This document shows positions 9,501 through 20,644 of a DNA stretch of 64,000 bases, piece by piece. Made by a program: the position numbers and the translations under genes. Each line of letters starts with the position of its first letter. The stretch's first letter is position 1. This DNA comes from Takifugu bimaculatus. Taxonomy: Eukaryota; Chordata; Actinopteri; Tetraodontiformes; Tetraodontidae. Where the stretch lies: the NCBI GenBank assembly GCA_004026145.2, contig CP034993.1:5326465-5390464 (forward strand). Direction: 5' to 3'. The notes beneath the pieces are model-generated. The model did not search any database. It was not told the origin of the DNA and saw only the letters and a program-made list of their open reading frames with translations.

Positions 9501-11022
9501 AACGCCTTGTCCTCTCCGGGCCTTGGATGGGCCAACTAGTTTGCACTCTAAGGGACTCTGCTCCTCAACTTTGAGAGGCATGTCAGCCTTTCACATCAGA
9601 TCTCTCCCCAACAAGATGGACGAGCTGGCAGTGCTGACCCGGCATCAGTGGGAGTACTGGGAGTGCAGCCCGCTGCTGTTCTCTGAGACCTGGCTAACCG
9701 CGCTAACTCCGGGCACAGCCACACAACTTGACGGATTTACTCTTCTGCAGGTGTACAGAAGCAAGGAGAGTGGTAAGAGGAAGGAAGGAGGGCTGGCAGT
9801 GTTTGTGAACGATAGATGGTGTAACTCTGGGCACATCACTGTTAAGGAGCAGCACTGCAGCAAGGACATTGAACTGTTGGCCATTAGCATGAGGCCTCAC
9901 TACCTGCCAAGGGAGTTCACACATGCCCTTGCTGTGGTTATGTACATCCCCCCCTCTGCTAATGCCGATGCAGCCTGTGATGTCATGCTCTCAGCAGTGA
10001 GCAGGCTGCAGACACAGCACCCTGATGCCCTCCACCTCATCTCTGGAGACTTCAATCATGCCTCTCCATCATCTTCTCTGCCCAAATTCACCCAGCAAGT
10101 CACTTGCCATACCAGGGACAATAAAACACTGGACCTGTTCTATGCCAACATCAAGGAGGCATAACACTCTCCCCCTCTTCCTGCTGTGGGCCGTGCCGAC
10201 CACAACATCGTATACCTCCAGCTGGTGTATAATCCTCTTGTGCAGAGGCAGCCTGCTGTCACCTGCACAGTGAAGAAATGGTCCGAAGAAGCCGAGGAGG
10301 CTCTGAAAGACTGTTTCAACACAACCCTGTGGGATGTATTCAGCGACGCCCATGGGGAGGACATCGACAATCTCACCCACTGCATCACTGACTATATTAA
10401 TTTTTGTGTGGAGAACACCGTACCCACCAGGACTGTACGGGGTTTCTCTGCTTCTGGTCCAGCATCATCACGGACAGGGACAGGAGGCGGATGGACAGAC
10501 TGGTAAGGAGGGCCAGCTCTGTCCTGGGATGTCCCCTGGACTCAGTGAGGTGGTGGGAAACTGGAGGATGATGGCTAAGCTGTCATCAATGTTGAACAAC
10601 ATGTCCCACCCCTACAGGACACCCTGACAGTACTGGGTAGCTCCTTCAGTGAGCGGCTGCTCCACCCTCGCTGTGTGAAGGAGAGGTATCGCAGATCTTT
10701 CCTGCTGGCTGGTGTCAGACTGCACAACAAAAATAATGCCTGTTGGCACAGTCTGAATATTATATATTCTGATATGTATATTGTATTGATATGTATATGT
10801 ATATGTATATTGTTTACATCCTCTGTACCATGTGCAGACATACAAGGTCCAATTATCCATTTATCTTGGATTATTGTATATACTGTATACATCCTTTTCT
10901 GTATATTTTCTATTACCTCAAATTTTATTTTACTTTTTATTTTTTCACTGCGTGCTTTTGCTGCTGCTGTTGCACTGTAAATTCCCCCATGTGAGACAAA
11001 TAAAGCAAATCTGAAAAAAAAA
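9501..11022 (+). mobile_element. Rex1-like LINE with the reverse transcriptase core deleted
   Basis: The endonuclease frame (9523-10164) contains FHIRSLPNKMDELAVL, FSETWLTAL, GLAVFVNDRWCNSGHI, IELLAISMRPHYLPREF and LHLISGDFNHASPSS. After a stop at 10162 the frame resumes (10186-10506) with NIVYLQLVYN and EDIDNLTHCITDYINF. At about 10440 the text jumps from the post-endonuclease region to the C-terminal end (IITDRDRRRMDRLVRRASSV, then KERYRRSFLLAGVRL), so the whole reverse transcriptase palm is missing. The 3' end (10745-11015) is an AT-rich leader ending in CACTGTAAATTCCCCCATGT, AATAAAG and a short A-rich tail. Not autonomous. The family name is an inference from motif text; CR1/jockey superfamily membership is firmer. 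Confidence 0.75.
9523..10506 (+). pseudogene. LINE endonuclease ORF (broken)
   Basis: Apurinic-type endonuclease of the LINE described above. Conserved catalytic-region text is visible: SETWL (Glu metal ligand), GDFNHAS (Asp/Asn pair), and the terminal SDH-like motif read as RADHNIV after the stop. The premature TAA at 10162-10164 lies just before that last motif, so the enzyme could not be complete. Confidence 0.75.
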
Positions 11023-11700
11023 GCTGTCATATGTGTAGATTAGTTCAATCAATCAATCAATCCCCAATCAAACTGGGTTCCTAAGCATGACGTTTTTCAC
11101 ACATGAGCGTGGCAGGCAGGCAGGCAGATATAGATTCCCCCAATGCTGGTCCCTGCCAATTCCATTGAGACCCAGCAGCCCACTTTTATTGCTACATTCT
11201 CCATTAAATGTTGTTGTTGAGGCCTCGGTTTTTTAGAATTGTTGCTTTTGAGACATTTCCACACAATCAGAATAGTCTGAGTCAACCCGCAGGTGGAAAT
11301 CCTACTGGCGGGATTCCAACATCGGCCACATATGAGAAGCCATACTTACCGACCACATCCTGCTCTCTCTGAAACTCATTGCCTTATTGATGAACAGCGT
11401 GTGTTTTAAAGGCCAGCACTGCATCTAACTGCACTCGGACACTTGTGCACCTCTCATCACAGTAAAGTGTTTACTTGTTCCTCTATCATCTAGTCTAGCA
11501 CTACTTTGCTCTTTCAGTCCCCCAAAACTAACAAGTACGAATAATTTTGTGAGCATGATATGTTCTTTGCGTCCGTCTCTAATTATTACATTATTATTAC
11601 ATACATCTAATCATTACATTTTATTTAATGAGTAACATCTCTCTCGTGTTAATGTGATTCTAATGGTGGCATATAAATGAACACTTAAGCACTTAAAACA
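11023..11700. other. No recognised gene
   Basis: Contains a short (AATC)n run at 11045-11062 and GCAG repeats at 11111-11128. No coding block or transposon end that I can name. Confidence 0.5.
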
Positions 11701-11702
11701 TT

Positions 11703-12848
11703 GTTGACATTGCCCTGGACTTCATCACCGGACTGCCCCAGTCTACGGGGAACACAGGCATTCTGACGATCATTGACAGGTTTAGCAAGATGGCTGACTT
11801 CGTGCCACTGCCCAAGGTGCCGTTGGCAAAGGAGACTGCCCAACTAGTGATCCAGCACGTTTTCCGGCTTCACGGCCTACTGGAGAGTGTAGTTTCAGAT
11901 AGGGGTCCTCAGTACGCCTCTATCTTTTGGAAAGAGTTCTGCAGGCATCTGGGAGCTACTGCCAGTCTGTCCTCAGGATTCCACCCGCAGATCATCGGCC
12001 AGACAGAAAGGAGGAATCAGGGACTGGAGACAACCCTCCGGTGCATGGCGACACAGGACCCGGCCACATGGTCAACCTTTCTGGGCTGGGACGAGTACGC
12101 CCACAACTCTTTGATCAGCTCGGCGACGGGAATGTCACCGTTCCAGTGTGTCTACAGATACCAACCCCCTCTGTTCCTGGCACAATCAGATGAAGCATCA
12201 TGTCCCTCTGCAGTAGCTTATGCCCGCCGCTGCAGGCGGACGTGGGCCCAGGCTCGGGCCAATCTTCTGAGGGTGGGCGCCCGGTACGAGGCGGCGGCCA
12301 ACCGGCACCAGACCCTGGCCCCCAGATACAGAGTGGGAGAACACGTGTGGCTATCCACACAGGACACGTGTGGCTATCCACACATGCCACTTCGGGGTGA
12401 TTCCAGGAAGATGGCCCCGCGGTTCGTGGGACCATTCCCCATCGTCAGAGTCATAAGCCCGGCGGCAGTCAGACTCCAGCTTCCCCGGTCAATGCGCGTG
12501 CACCCCACCTTCCACGTTTCTAGGATCAAGCCTGTCCACGAGAGTTCCCTGATCCCAGATCGCCCGGCCCCACCTCCCCCGCAGCTAGTGGATGGGGGCC
12601 CAGCATACACGGTCAGTCGGCTCTTGCGCTCCCGACCCCGCGGCAGGGGTCTCCAATACCTGGTTGATTGGGAGGATTATGGACTAGAGAAGAGGGCCTG
12701 GGTACCGGCATGACACATCCTGGGCAAAAATCTAATTCGTGACTTTCACTCCAGACACCCGGATCAGCCTTCACGACCCAGAAGAGTAGGTCGTGCCAGA
12801 CCTCAGAGGCCCGAACCAGAGGGGGCGGAGAACGAGGACCATGGGTAG
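11703..12848 (+). pseudogene. Gypsy pol: integrase plus C-terminal chromodomain, one nonsense mutation
   Basis: Open from 11703 to a TGA at 12711-12713, then open again to a TAG at 12846-12848. The integrase DD35E triad is visible: Asp in DIALDFITGLP, Asp in VVSDRGPQY and Glu in GQTERRNQ. The C-terminal part holds a chromodomain-like module, GLQYLVDWEDYGLEKRAWVP, whose end falls beyond the TGA (HILGKNLIRDFHSRHP). The GCA-TGA-CAC context suggests an Arg CGA codon changed by CpG decay. A tandem duplication around 12341-12383 (ACGTGTGGCTATCCACAC twice) adds six residues in frame after VWLST. Integrase inserts the cDNA copy, and chromodomains in this group steer it to chromatin. Confidence 0.88.
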
Positions 12849-12950
12849 GAGTTGTCAGGGTCACAGGAGTTCTGACTCCCCCCCCAACCTGTCCTTCCCA
12901 GGACGGCGACCCTGGACTTTCCTTGGGGACGTCCCTTGAGGGGGGGCTCT

Positions 12951-13328
12951 GTCACAGCTGCGGGCAATCGTGCCCGTGAGTCGCTTCGCCCCGCGCACTT
13001 GTTGTGCATCAGGACACTAATTAGCCCATTTTAGTCCCCGGAGGTATACCTGCTCCCTGCCAGATCGTTATTCGTGTTCAGATCACTTTCCAGCGTATTC
13101 CTGTTTGCCTGCCTTCCCGGTTCTGACCTTGCCTGTTCCTGACCGTTCTGTTTTGCCTGCTCCCCGGTAAATTCTGTCTGCCTTCTGCCCGATCTCGACC
13201 TTGCCTGTCCCCGACTATTCTATTCTGCTCACTCCCCGGTGAATCCTGTCTGTTGTCTGTTTCTGACAATAAAGCTGTGTTCAGCCAAACTCTGGTATCG
13301 CATTCGGGTTCTCGTCTGGTCCGTAACA
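12951..13328 (+). repeat. Gypsy 3' LTR
   Basis: Begins TGTCAC right after the polypurine tract and ends GTAACA, an imperfect short inverted pair with TG..CA termini. It has an AATAAA signal at 13268-13273. Length 378 bp. No second copy is in the window for age estimation. Confidence 0.8.
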
Positions 13329-14395
13329 GTTCCCTGATAATGAATCATTAATTTAACTTTTATGAATATTATATTTCCATTAAAGTTGGTATAAAAGCGT
13401 TTTTGATATTTTTGCTTAAATGTGCATTTCTCCCCATTTATTTTCAACAAAAAAAAAACAACTGTGCTCCGGCAACAGCATTTCCTTTTCTTGCTAATCC
13501 TAAACTACTTCCACAACATGATTTTAATCCCTTCTCTTTTTCACTTTGATTAAAACAACACTCACCAAATAAAAAGCTGCTAATGCACATTAAAGTATTC
13601 AATTCACTTCCAAGCTGCCAGAGTGAATTTTTCTGTTGCTGACAGAAGAGGTCTGCTCTCTGATAACTGATGTTTGTTCTCATCACAGCTGCATCCAGAC
13701 TACAGCCATGTCCACTGTTAATTACTGTAGGAAGGGTTAGAAAAACACAGAGATGAAATAAACTGAAGCAGCAACAGCAGCAGCAGCAGCTCAGTGCTCA
13801 GAGAGGCCTCTGTATTTCAATTTGCTGCAGCTCATTCTCCTCTGTGTTGTGCAGTTAAATGGAAGACTTTTATGATGCAAATGCAGGCAGGAGTCATAAA
13901 TCTCTGCTTTGCTGATGTAGAAGATGCTCTCTCTCCCTCTCCATCTATTTCCCTCCCTTACCCCTCTCCATCTCTCTCTCTCTCTCCCTCCCCATCTCTC
14001 TCTGTCTTCCGCACCTTCTCATACTGAGGTTCCTTCTCTTTTTCTTTGGGCTGCTGCATCATGCTACACCCACCCTGGCTCCTTGGAAAATGTTGGTGAT
14101 GCAGCGTAGGAGTGTTAATGGGTGAGGGCAAAGTGAGAGATAAAAACAGACTTTGAAAAATAGAAGTTTCTGACTGAAGAAGACTCATGATGTACATAAG
14201 TATCTAAGCTATTTAGGCCACATGTTCCAGTGAGCACGTTACCAGTGTTGCTTCTATTTCTTTATTCTATTAAAACCGATGAGCATGTGAACACAAATCT
14301 GTTATGAGAGCTGGTTGATGAGTTGCATCACTCCACCAGATGTTGCTGTCTGTTTGTGGCAGCTGCTGAGCTTCTGTGCCTGCTCCTCTCGGCAG
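13329..14395. other. Intron or upstream DNA of naaladl2, no gene
   Basis: AT-rich DNA with a CAG run near 13770-13790, and CT-rich tracts at 13925-14010. No further exon recognised. Confidence 0.5.
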
Positions 14396-14515
14396 GGGGA
14401 GGTGGTGGATGTGCAGTATGGCAGCATGGAGAACTTGAGGAACATCCGAGACACACTGAACCTGACCAACCACATCGCCATGCTGAAACTTGGCCAAGCA
14501 CCTCTGCTGTACACG
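14396..14515 (+). CDS. naaladl2: naaladl2 exon: start of protease-associated domain
   Basis: A 120-nt exon, 40 codons, phase 0 at both ends. The acceptor is the pyrimidine-rich TGCTCCTCTCGGCAG ending at 14395, and the donor is GTAAGG at 14516. The product begins GEVVDVQYGSMENL and ends AMLKLGQAPLLYT. This is the first strand and helix region of the protease-associated (PA) domain in the transferrin receptor / glutamate carboxypeptidase II family; the KLGQAPLLY text points to NAALADL2 rather than to the receptors or to FOLH1. Family members are type II single-pass membrane proteins with the PA domain outside the cell. NAALADL2 itself has no well-established enzyme activity. It joins in frame to the exon at 15013 (LLYT then LSILSELGFGG). 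An alternative acceptor at 14362 would add 11 codons. Confidence 0.82.
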
Positions 14516-15012
14516 GTAAGGTTGTTGCTCTGCTCACGACACAATCATTGGTTTAGTCGGACCTCAGGAGGGTTTGAAAAGAAGGAAGCACAGCAGAAAC
14601 ACACAAGGGTTGATAAAAGGAGGGAGGAGGCCAACAAACAGGCCAATGCAGGTGTGCTGTTGAAGCCAAGGATGAGACTTTCGTCAGGCAGAAATTAAAT
14701 GGAATTGATGTGAGATACTTTAGAACCCAACACACACCGTACTTCATTTAAAGTATATTAAAGGGACATCCCAATTCTCCCTAAGGTAACGGGGTAAAGT
14801 CATTTACTGAAAAGGACAAAGCTCTACAAAGTAAAGGTCACACATTTCAGAAATATCTGTAGCTGCCTACATAGCATCATAGCTGCGTGTAAAAACACCA
14901 AAGGCCAATGTAATAACCAAAATGGAGAGGACACATTTTCCTGTACAGGGACCATAGAGGAGACCAAACCTCCCTAACTGTACAAATCTTGCTTGCATGT
15001 CTCTGTTTCCAG
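14516..15012 (+). other. naaladl2 intron (short)
   Basis: 497-bp intron with GTAAGG donor and CTGTTTCCAG acceptor. No repeat recognised in it. It is the only short intron of this gene seen here. Confidence 0.7.
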
Positions 15013-15145
15013 TTATCCATACTCTCTGAACTCGGTTTTGGTGGTGTTCTGCTCTACATTGACCCATGTGATGTTCCCCTGGAGCGCCACACCTGGCATC
15101 AAGCCTTCAGAGTGACTCTCAACCCTGGAGGGAACCCTGCTCTGA
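15013..15145 (+). CDS. naaladl2: naaladl2 exon: middle of protease-associated domain
   Basis: A 133-nt exon, 44 codons plus one base (phase 1 at its end). It begins LSILSELGFGGVLLYIDPCD and ends RVTLNPGGNPAL. The GVLLYIDPCD strand and the following GGNP are hallmark positions of PA domains in this family (compare the G-D-P before the TPG motif of the transferrin receptor). Acceptor CTCTGTTTCCAG ends at 15012; donor GTAAGA starts at 15146. In relatives the text after GGDP runs on into a TPG-Y/F-PS motif and about ten more residues before the piece coded by the next exon found here. That segment is missing, which suggests a small undetected exon in the following intron. Confidence 0.82.
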
Positions 15146-15809
15146 GTAAGACTTGATGTGTCCAATTCAGTTTTAGAAAAACAAATGCAATCATATTGCA
15201 TTGTTGTTGGGACTTTTTACTGAGGCGCCGCTGTTCAACATTATCTCTTTGGTGGCTAAATTACATGAAGTAGAACTACTACAGGAATAACATCTGAGCA
15301 TAACATCTTTTTACACTCGTTTTGTCATTTCTCACAAAGCTGAAACAAAAATACAGTTTTTCACCCGCAACTGGAATAGCAGTTACAATTATAAATTAAA
15401 CTAGGTTTCTTGACTTCTTTATCCATTTTGGGGTCACAGGGGGGTGCTGAAGGATAGGATGAGATTTCAGCTCATCGCAGGGCCATATGTGAGCATTTGT
15501 GGGTTTGATACCTTGCTCAAGGGTATATCAGCGGTGCGCTAAAGGTATCCTTTCACCTGTCTTTTAACCTTGAACCCTCCCACTTAGCCCAGTTTCCCTA
15601 CAGACTGAGTTACCTCTGCCCTGGTGGGATTGCTTGAGTGACTGTGGTGAATTACATAAAGCGTGAGGTGATGGGATGAGAACCTATTGAGGGGAGGATA
15701 TGTGCTGGTAGGTGGGTGCAGCCCATTCACGAGCCTCACAGTCTGTGAACGGAGCTGTTCATCATCTTGGTGGATTTTATTCATTTTCAGATGGCTCAAG
15801 GAAGCAAAA

Positions 15810-16060
15810 AGGTAATGATGGTGGTGACAGTGATGATGGTGATGGTGGTGATGATGATGATGATGATGGTGGTGAAATGATGATGATGATGATGATGATG
15901 GTGAAATGATGATGGCAATGATGATGATGATGGTTATGATGGTGATGAAGATGTGATAATTAAGAAAATGATGATGGTGATGCTGATGATGATGATGGCG
16001 ATGATGATAATGATGGTGATGATAGTGATGATGATGACGATGATGATGATGACAACGATG
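15810..16060. repeat. (GAT/ATG)n trinucleotide-rich microsatellite
   Basis: Imperfect GATGAT and GATGGT units for about 250 bases. Open frames over it (runs of Met, Asp or Ile) are products of the repeat and not genes. Confidence 0.9.
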
Positions 16061-16136
16061 ATTCAGGATTCAGATTCAGGATTCAGATTCAGGATTCAGA
16101 TTCAGGATTCAGATTCAGGATTCAGATTCAGGAGCT
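16061..16136. repeat. 13-bp tandem repeat, unit GATTCAGATTCAG
   Basis: About five to six nearly perfect copies following the trinucleotide array. The unit is the reverse complement of the CTGAATCTGAATC tail of the Rex1-like LINEs in this window, but no LINE body adjoins it. Confidence 0.85.
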
Positions 16137-16950
16137 GACATGCAACCCAAATGTAATGGTTTATAAGGACGGCTGATGGGAAATTGTCCTACGGCGAGGA
16201 ATTTGAAATTCAAGACAATGTTGTTTTTTAAGATATTTACAATAAAATTTGTAATCTTAGAAATATCTTGAATAGTTAAAAGTAACCATAAAATGGGAGA
16301 GGTATATGCTTAATCTAAATGTTGAATCATTTGCAGGTGTGCTTTATTCTGGAGCCCACATCTAACATGGACCGTTGACTTGTGGTGCAGCTTCTGGTTG
16401 CAATTTTCTAATTGCACTAAACATAATGTTACAGAAATGCCCTGCTTTCTGTTGTTTTCTCTTATTCTCTTTTATGTTGAGCAGGGCAGAGGTCTGTTAA
16501 AAAAAATGTTGCTGCTGCTGCACCTCTCTCCGCCCCTCCACCATCCCCCAGCTGTGCACGTTTGCCTGCCATCCTGTGACTGCCTGCATGACTCCAGCTA
16601 TTGTTTCTCCTGCTGAACCCCTATTGCTTCCCTTTCTCTGCCTGCTATGCTACACTGTAGAGAAAAGGGACCTAAATTCCACCAATCAAGCAAGTTTGTG
16701 AGAGAAAGCTTCATCCTCTGGTGCGCTTTCTCAAGCTTAAATGCACGCAAACTTCCTATGTCTCATTTGCTCATTGTGCCCAAGAGTGCCGCATGCAGCT
16801 GTTCAACAATGTCTTCGGTCCGAAAGATGATGGATGTCAGTTTACAGGAACTGTGGTGATTTTACATCATGTTCATTGTGGGTTTTTTTTCCACAAATTC
16901 AGTGAATATCAATCAATTTTGTGTGGCTGGCAATTTTGTCCAATTAACCA
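16137..16950. other. Intronic DNA, no gene recognised
   Basis: Unique-looking intronic sequence with short chance frames only. Confidence 0.45.
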
Positions 16951-17365
16951 AATTAAATGCTGGGTAATTGATGTTCTTTCTCCTGGGTTACACAAAAGCA
17001 AAAACTAGTATAGACAATTGGAGCACTTTTTGGGGAAAACCTGGTCTGATTAGGAGAGACGGTGTCCATCCCACACGGGATGGTGCCTCTCTCATTTCTA
17101 GTAACTTGGCTAATTTTATTAGACCCAAAGTGATCTGACAAACCAGGGTCCGGACCAGGATGCAGAGTTGTAGTCTTACACCCCTCTCTGCTGCTTCCAT
17201 AGAACCCTCATCCACCAACAATAATATATTTAACACTATAGAGGTAGTCTCTTTTCCTCGGTTAAAAGTTCACCAAGCACAGAGCAGGGGAGCCGTCAAT
17301 CACCATAATCTTATTAAAATTAATACTAAAGCACAAGTTGGAGAAACTAATATCACAATTACGTG

Positions 17366-20219
17366 TGGACTGTTAAATATTAGATCTCTTTTGTGTAAAT
17401 CCCTGTTAGTGCACGACCTGATAGCAGATCATCACATTGATTTATTTTGTCTTACTGAGACCTGACTTCAGGAGGATGAGGATGTTAGTTTAAACGAATC
17501 TACTCCTCCTACCCATTTTAATTATCATATTCCTCGTGTTACTGGTCGAGGAGGGGGAGTGGCAGCAATCTATCACTCCAAGTTATTAATTCATCCTAGA
17601 CCAAAATATGGCTCCAGTTCATTTGAAAGCCTGACTCTTGGCATCACCCATCTGAACTGGAAGGCAGAAAAGCCACTTCTGTTTGTAGTTGTATATCGGC
17701 CCCCTGCTGGGGCACATTCAGAGTTCCTGTCTGAGTTATCTGATTTCTTATCTGACTTGGTCCTTAGAACGGAAAAAGTCATTATCATTGGAGACTTTAA
17801 TATCCATGTAGATGTTGTAAATGACAGCTTTAAAAATGGCTTCATTTCATTACTTGACTCAGTTGGTTTCCTTCAACCAATAAATCAACCAACTCATTGC
17901 TTCAACCACACCCATGATCTATCTCTGACTTCCGATGTTGAGGTAGAACATGTGTCAGTGTTCCCTCAGAACCCACTCCTGTCAGATCATTCATTGATCA
18001 CTTTTACATTTATGATTAAGGATTCTTCTATCCTCAGAACAAATTCTTACTATAGCAGATGTCTTTCAGATAATGCTGCAGCTAAGTTTAAGGAAGCAAT
18101 CCTTGTGCTGATCCCAGGACCACCGTGTGTTTCCCCAGGGATCAATCATTATAATCCTGCTGAGGTTGACTCTATTGCTGAAGGTGCAGCAACCTCACTG
18201 AGAATGACGTTTGATCCTGTTGCCCCCCTGAAAAAGAAAATAGTAAATCAGAGGAGGTGTGCCCCCTGGTATAATTCACATATCAGGACCCTCAAGCAGA
18301 AAGTGCAAAGACTGGAAAAGAAGTGGCATTCTTGTAAAATAGACAGCTATCATGTAGCCTGGAAAGACTGTCTATTAGTTTACAAAAAGGCCCTCCGCAA
18401 GGCTAGAACAGCTTATTTTTCTTCTTTAATTGAGGAAAAAAAGAACAACCCCAGGTTTCTTTTCAGCCAAATTAACCAAGAGTCACAGTGTTTTAGATCC
18501 ACGTATCCCTTCTTCCCTTAGTGGTGAAGACTTCATGAGCTTCTTCACTGATAAAGTTATAGCTATCAGAGAAAAAGCTAACCAGGCCATCCCAACAACT
18601 GGACCATCACCAGATGTGCTGACTGTGGGAACATACAGGTTCCTCCAACGAGCCCTTAAACTCCTTCAGCCCTATATATTTTTCTGAGGCGTCATCGCTA
18701 ATTCAGAAATCCAAGACCACCATGTGTCTTTTAGATCCCATCCCAACACACCTGTTGAAGGATGTTTTACCATTGATAGGCAGTTCTATCCTGGACCAGA
18801 TCAATGGTTCTTTAGTGACAGGTTATGTACCCCGGTTCTACAAGGTGGCAGTGATTAAGCCGTTACTTAAAAAAACATCACTGGATCCTGATGTCTCAGC
18901 AAACTATAGGCCAATATCCAACATTCCTTTTATCTCTAAAATTCTTAAGAAGGTGGTGGTGACTCAGTTACTGGAGCACCTGCAGAGAAACAGTCTGTTT
19001 GAGATGTTTCAGTCAGGCTTCCGAGCTCATCACAGCACAGAAACAGCACTTCTTAAAGTTACTAATGATCTTCTTATAGCTTCAGATCATGGACTGGTCT
19101 CTATGCTGCTTCTGCTGGACCTCAGTGCTGCTTTTGATACAGTTGATCACAGCATCCTGTTACATTGGGATTGGGATTAAAGGGACAGCACTAGACTGGT
19201 TTAGATTGTATCTTTCTGATAGATACCAGTTTACTCATGTCCATGGTGTTCCCTCCTCATACAGTAGGGTTAGCCATGGAGTTCCTCAAGGTTCTGTACT
19301 TGGACCAATCCTCTTCACCTTGTACATGCTTCCCTTAGGGAACATTATTCGGCAGCATGGGATAAATTGTCATTGTTATGCTGATGACACTCAGCTTTAT
19401 TTATCCATGAAACCAGAGGAGACAGAGAAGTTAGTGAAGCTCCAGACCTGTCTTAAAGACATAAAGACCTGGAGGTCTTCAAATTTCCTCCTCCTTAACT
19501 CAGGAAAAACTGAGGTCATGGTGTTTGGTCCTGACCCTCTCAGGGATAGATTAGATCACATGATCACTCTAGATGGTATCTCATTAACATCTAGTCTCTC
19601 TGTGAGGAATCTTGGAGTAACTTTTGAGCAAAATCTCTTCTTCAACTCACACATTAAATTAGTCTCTAGAAGTGCCTTTTTTCACCTGAGGAACATCACA
19701 AGGATCAGGAATCTACTGACGCAGCATGATGCTGAAAACTTAGTCCATGCATTTGTTACTTCCAGGCTGGTCTATTGTAATTCTTTATTATTAGGGTGTC
19801 CAAACAACTCTTTAAGAAGCCTCCAGCTGATCCTAAATGCTGCAGCCAGAGTTCTGACAGGTATTGACAAAAGAGATCACATTATTCCTGTACTGGCGTC
19901 TCTTCATTGGCTGCCCGTTAAATTTAGAATAATTTTTAAAACCCTTCTTTTGACCTACAAGGTCCTCAGAGGCCTAGCTCCATCCTACCTGGAGGAGCTA
20001 GTGACACCTTACCAGCCCAACAGACCGCTCCGCTCTCAGAATGCTGGTCTACTTGTGGTTCCCAGAGTCTCTAGGAGTAGAATGGGGGGCCGAGCATTTA
20101 GCTACCAGGCCCCCCTGCTATGGAACCAGCTCCCTGTCCAGGTACGGGAGGCTGACTCCAACGCTGCTTTTAAGATCAGACTTAAAACCTACCTCTTTGA
20201 AAAAGCTTATTGTTACTAA
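17366..20219 (+). pseudogene. L2 endonuclease-reverse transcriptase ORF, broken
   Basis: Endonuclease: LLNIRSLLCKSLLVHDLI, LFCLTET, then a TGA at 17463-17465 where other copies have Trp, then GRGGGVAAIYHSKLL, VVVYRPPAGAH, IIIGDFNIHVDVV and LLSDHSLITF. Reverse transcriptase: NYRPISNIPFISKIL, then LLLLDLSAAFDTVDHSI (motif A Asp), GVPQGSVLGPILFTLYM (motif B), CYADDTQLYLS (motif C), and a C-terminus ending FEKAYCY at 20219. Damage: the TGA above, a deletion with frameshift near 18465-18480, a frameshift near 18640, and a deletion near 19163-19170 that removes the QRLEHM segment. The catalytic residues are intact, but the protein is not continuous. Confidence 0.88.
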
Positions 20220-20644
20220 TTCTGTAGTTCCAGTTACTATTATAGACAGACAAATTATCATACTTAGGGGTCGTCTAATCATTAGGTTAACATCTTAGCT
20301 GTGCTGTTATAGGCCAAGGCTGCCGGGGTCCGGAAACATGATCACCTGACAGGCCTCTGTCACCCCCCCACTGGGTCATGGTTTCCTCTCCTCTCCTTTC
20401 CTCCTCCTCATCAAGCAGACTAGTTGCATGATGACCTCCGGCCCCGCTGACCCACTCGGCTGGCGGCTTGTATAAATAGTGTACTTTTGTATGTGTTTCT
20501 GTGCTCTGTGCCCATCCTCTCCTCTCCTCTGCCTGTCCTCCCCCCTCTCCTCTCTCTTTACCCAGCCGGCCATCAGCAGGAGGGTCCCCCTACATGAGCC
20601 TGATCCTGCTCAATGTTTCTTCCTGTTAAAGGGGAGTTTTTCCT

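Larger units (their letters stand above)
11701..13328 (+). mobile_element. 3' half of a Ty3/gypsy chromovirus-like LTR retrotransposon
   Basis: Integrase and chromodomain coding sequence (11703-12848), a purine-rich polypurine tract (about 12938-12948, GAGGGGGGG), then the 3' LTR (12951-13328). Gag, protease, reverse transcriptase and the 5' LTR are absent. Since LTR elements insert whole, the left part must have been lost later by deletion. It is in the opposite orientation to the gypsy pieces at 1.5-3.6 kb and 39-41.9 kb. Confidence 0.88.

Noticed and set aside
15712..16138. Open frames rich in Asp or Met over the GAT array
   Set aside because: Products of the trinucleotide repeat, no independent coding evidence.
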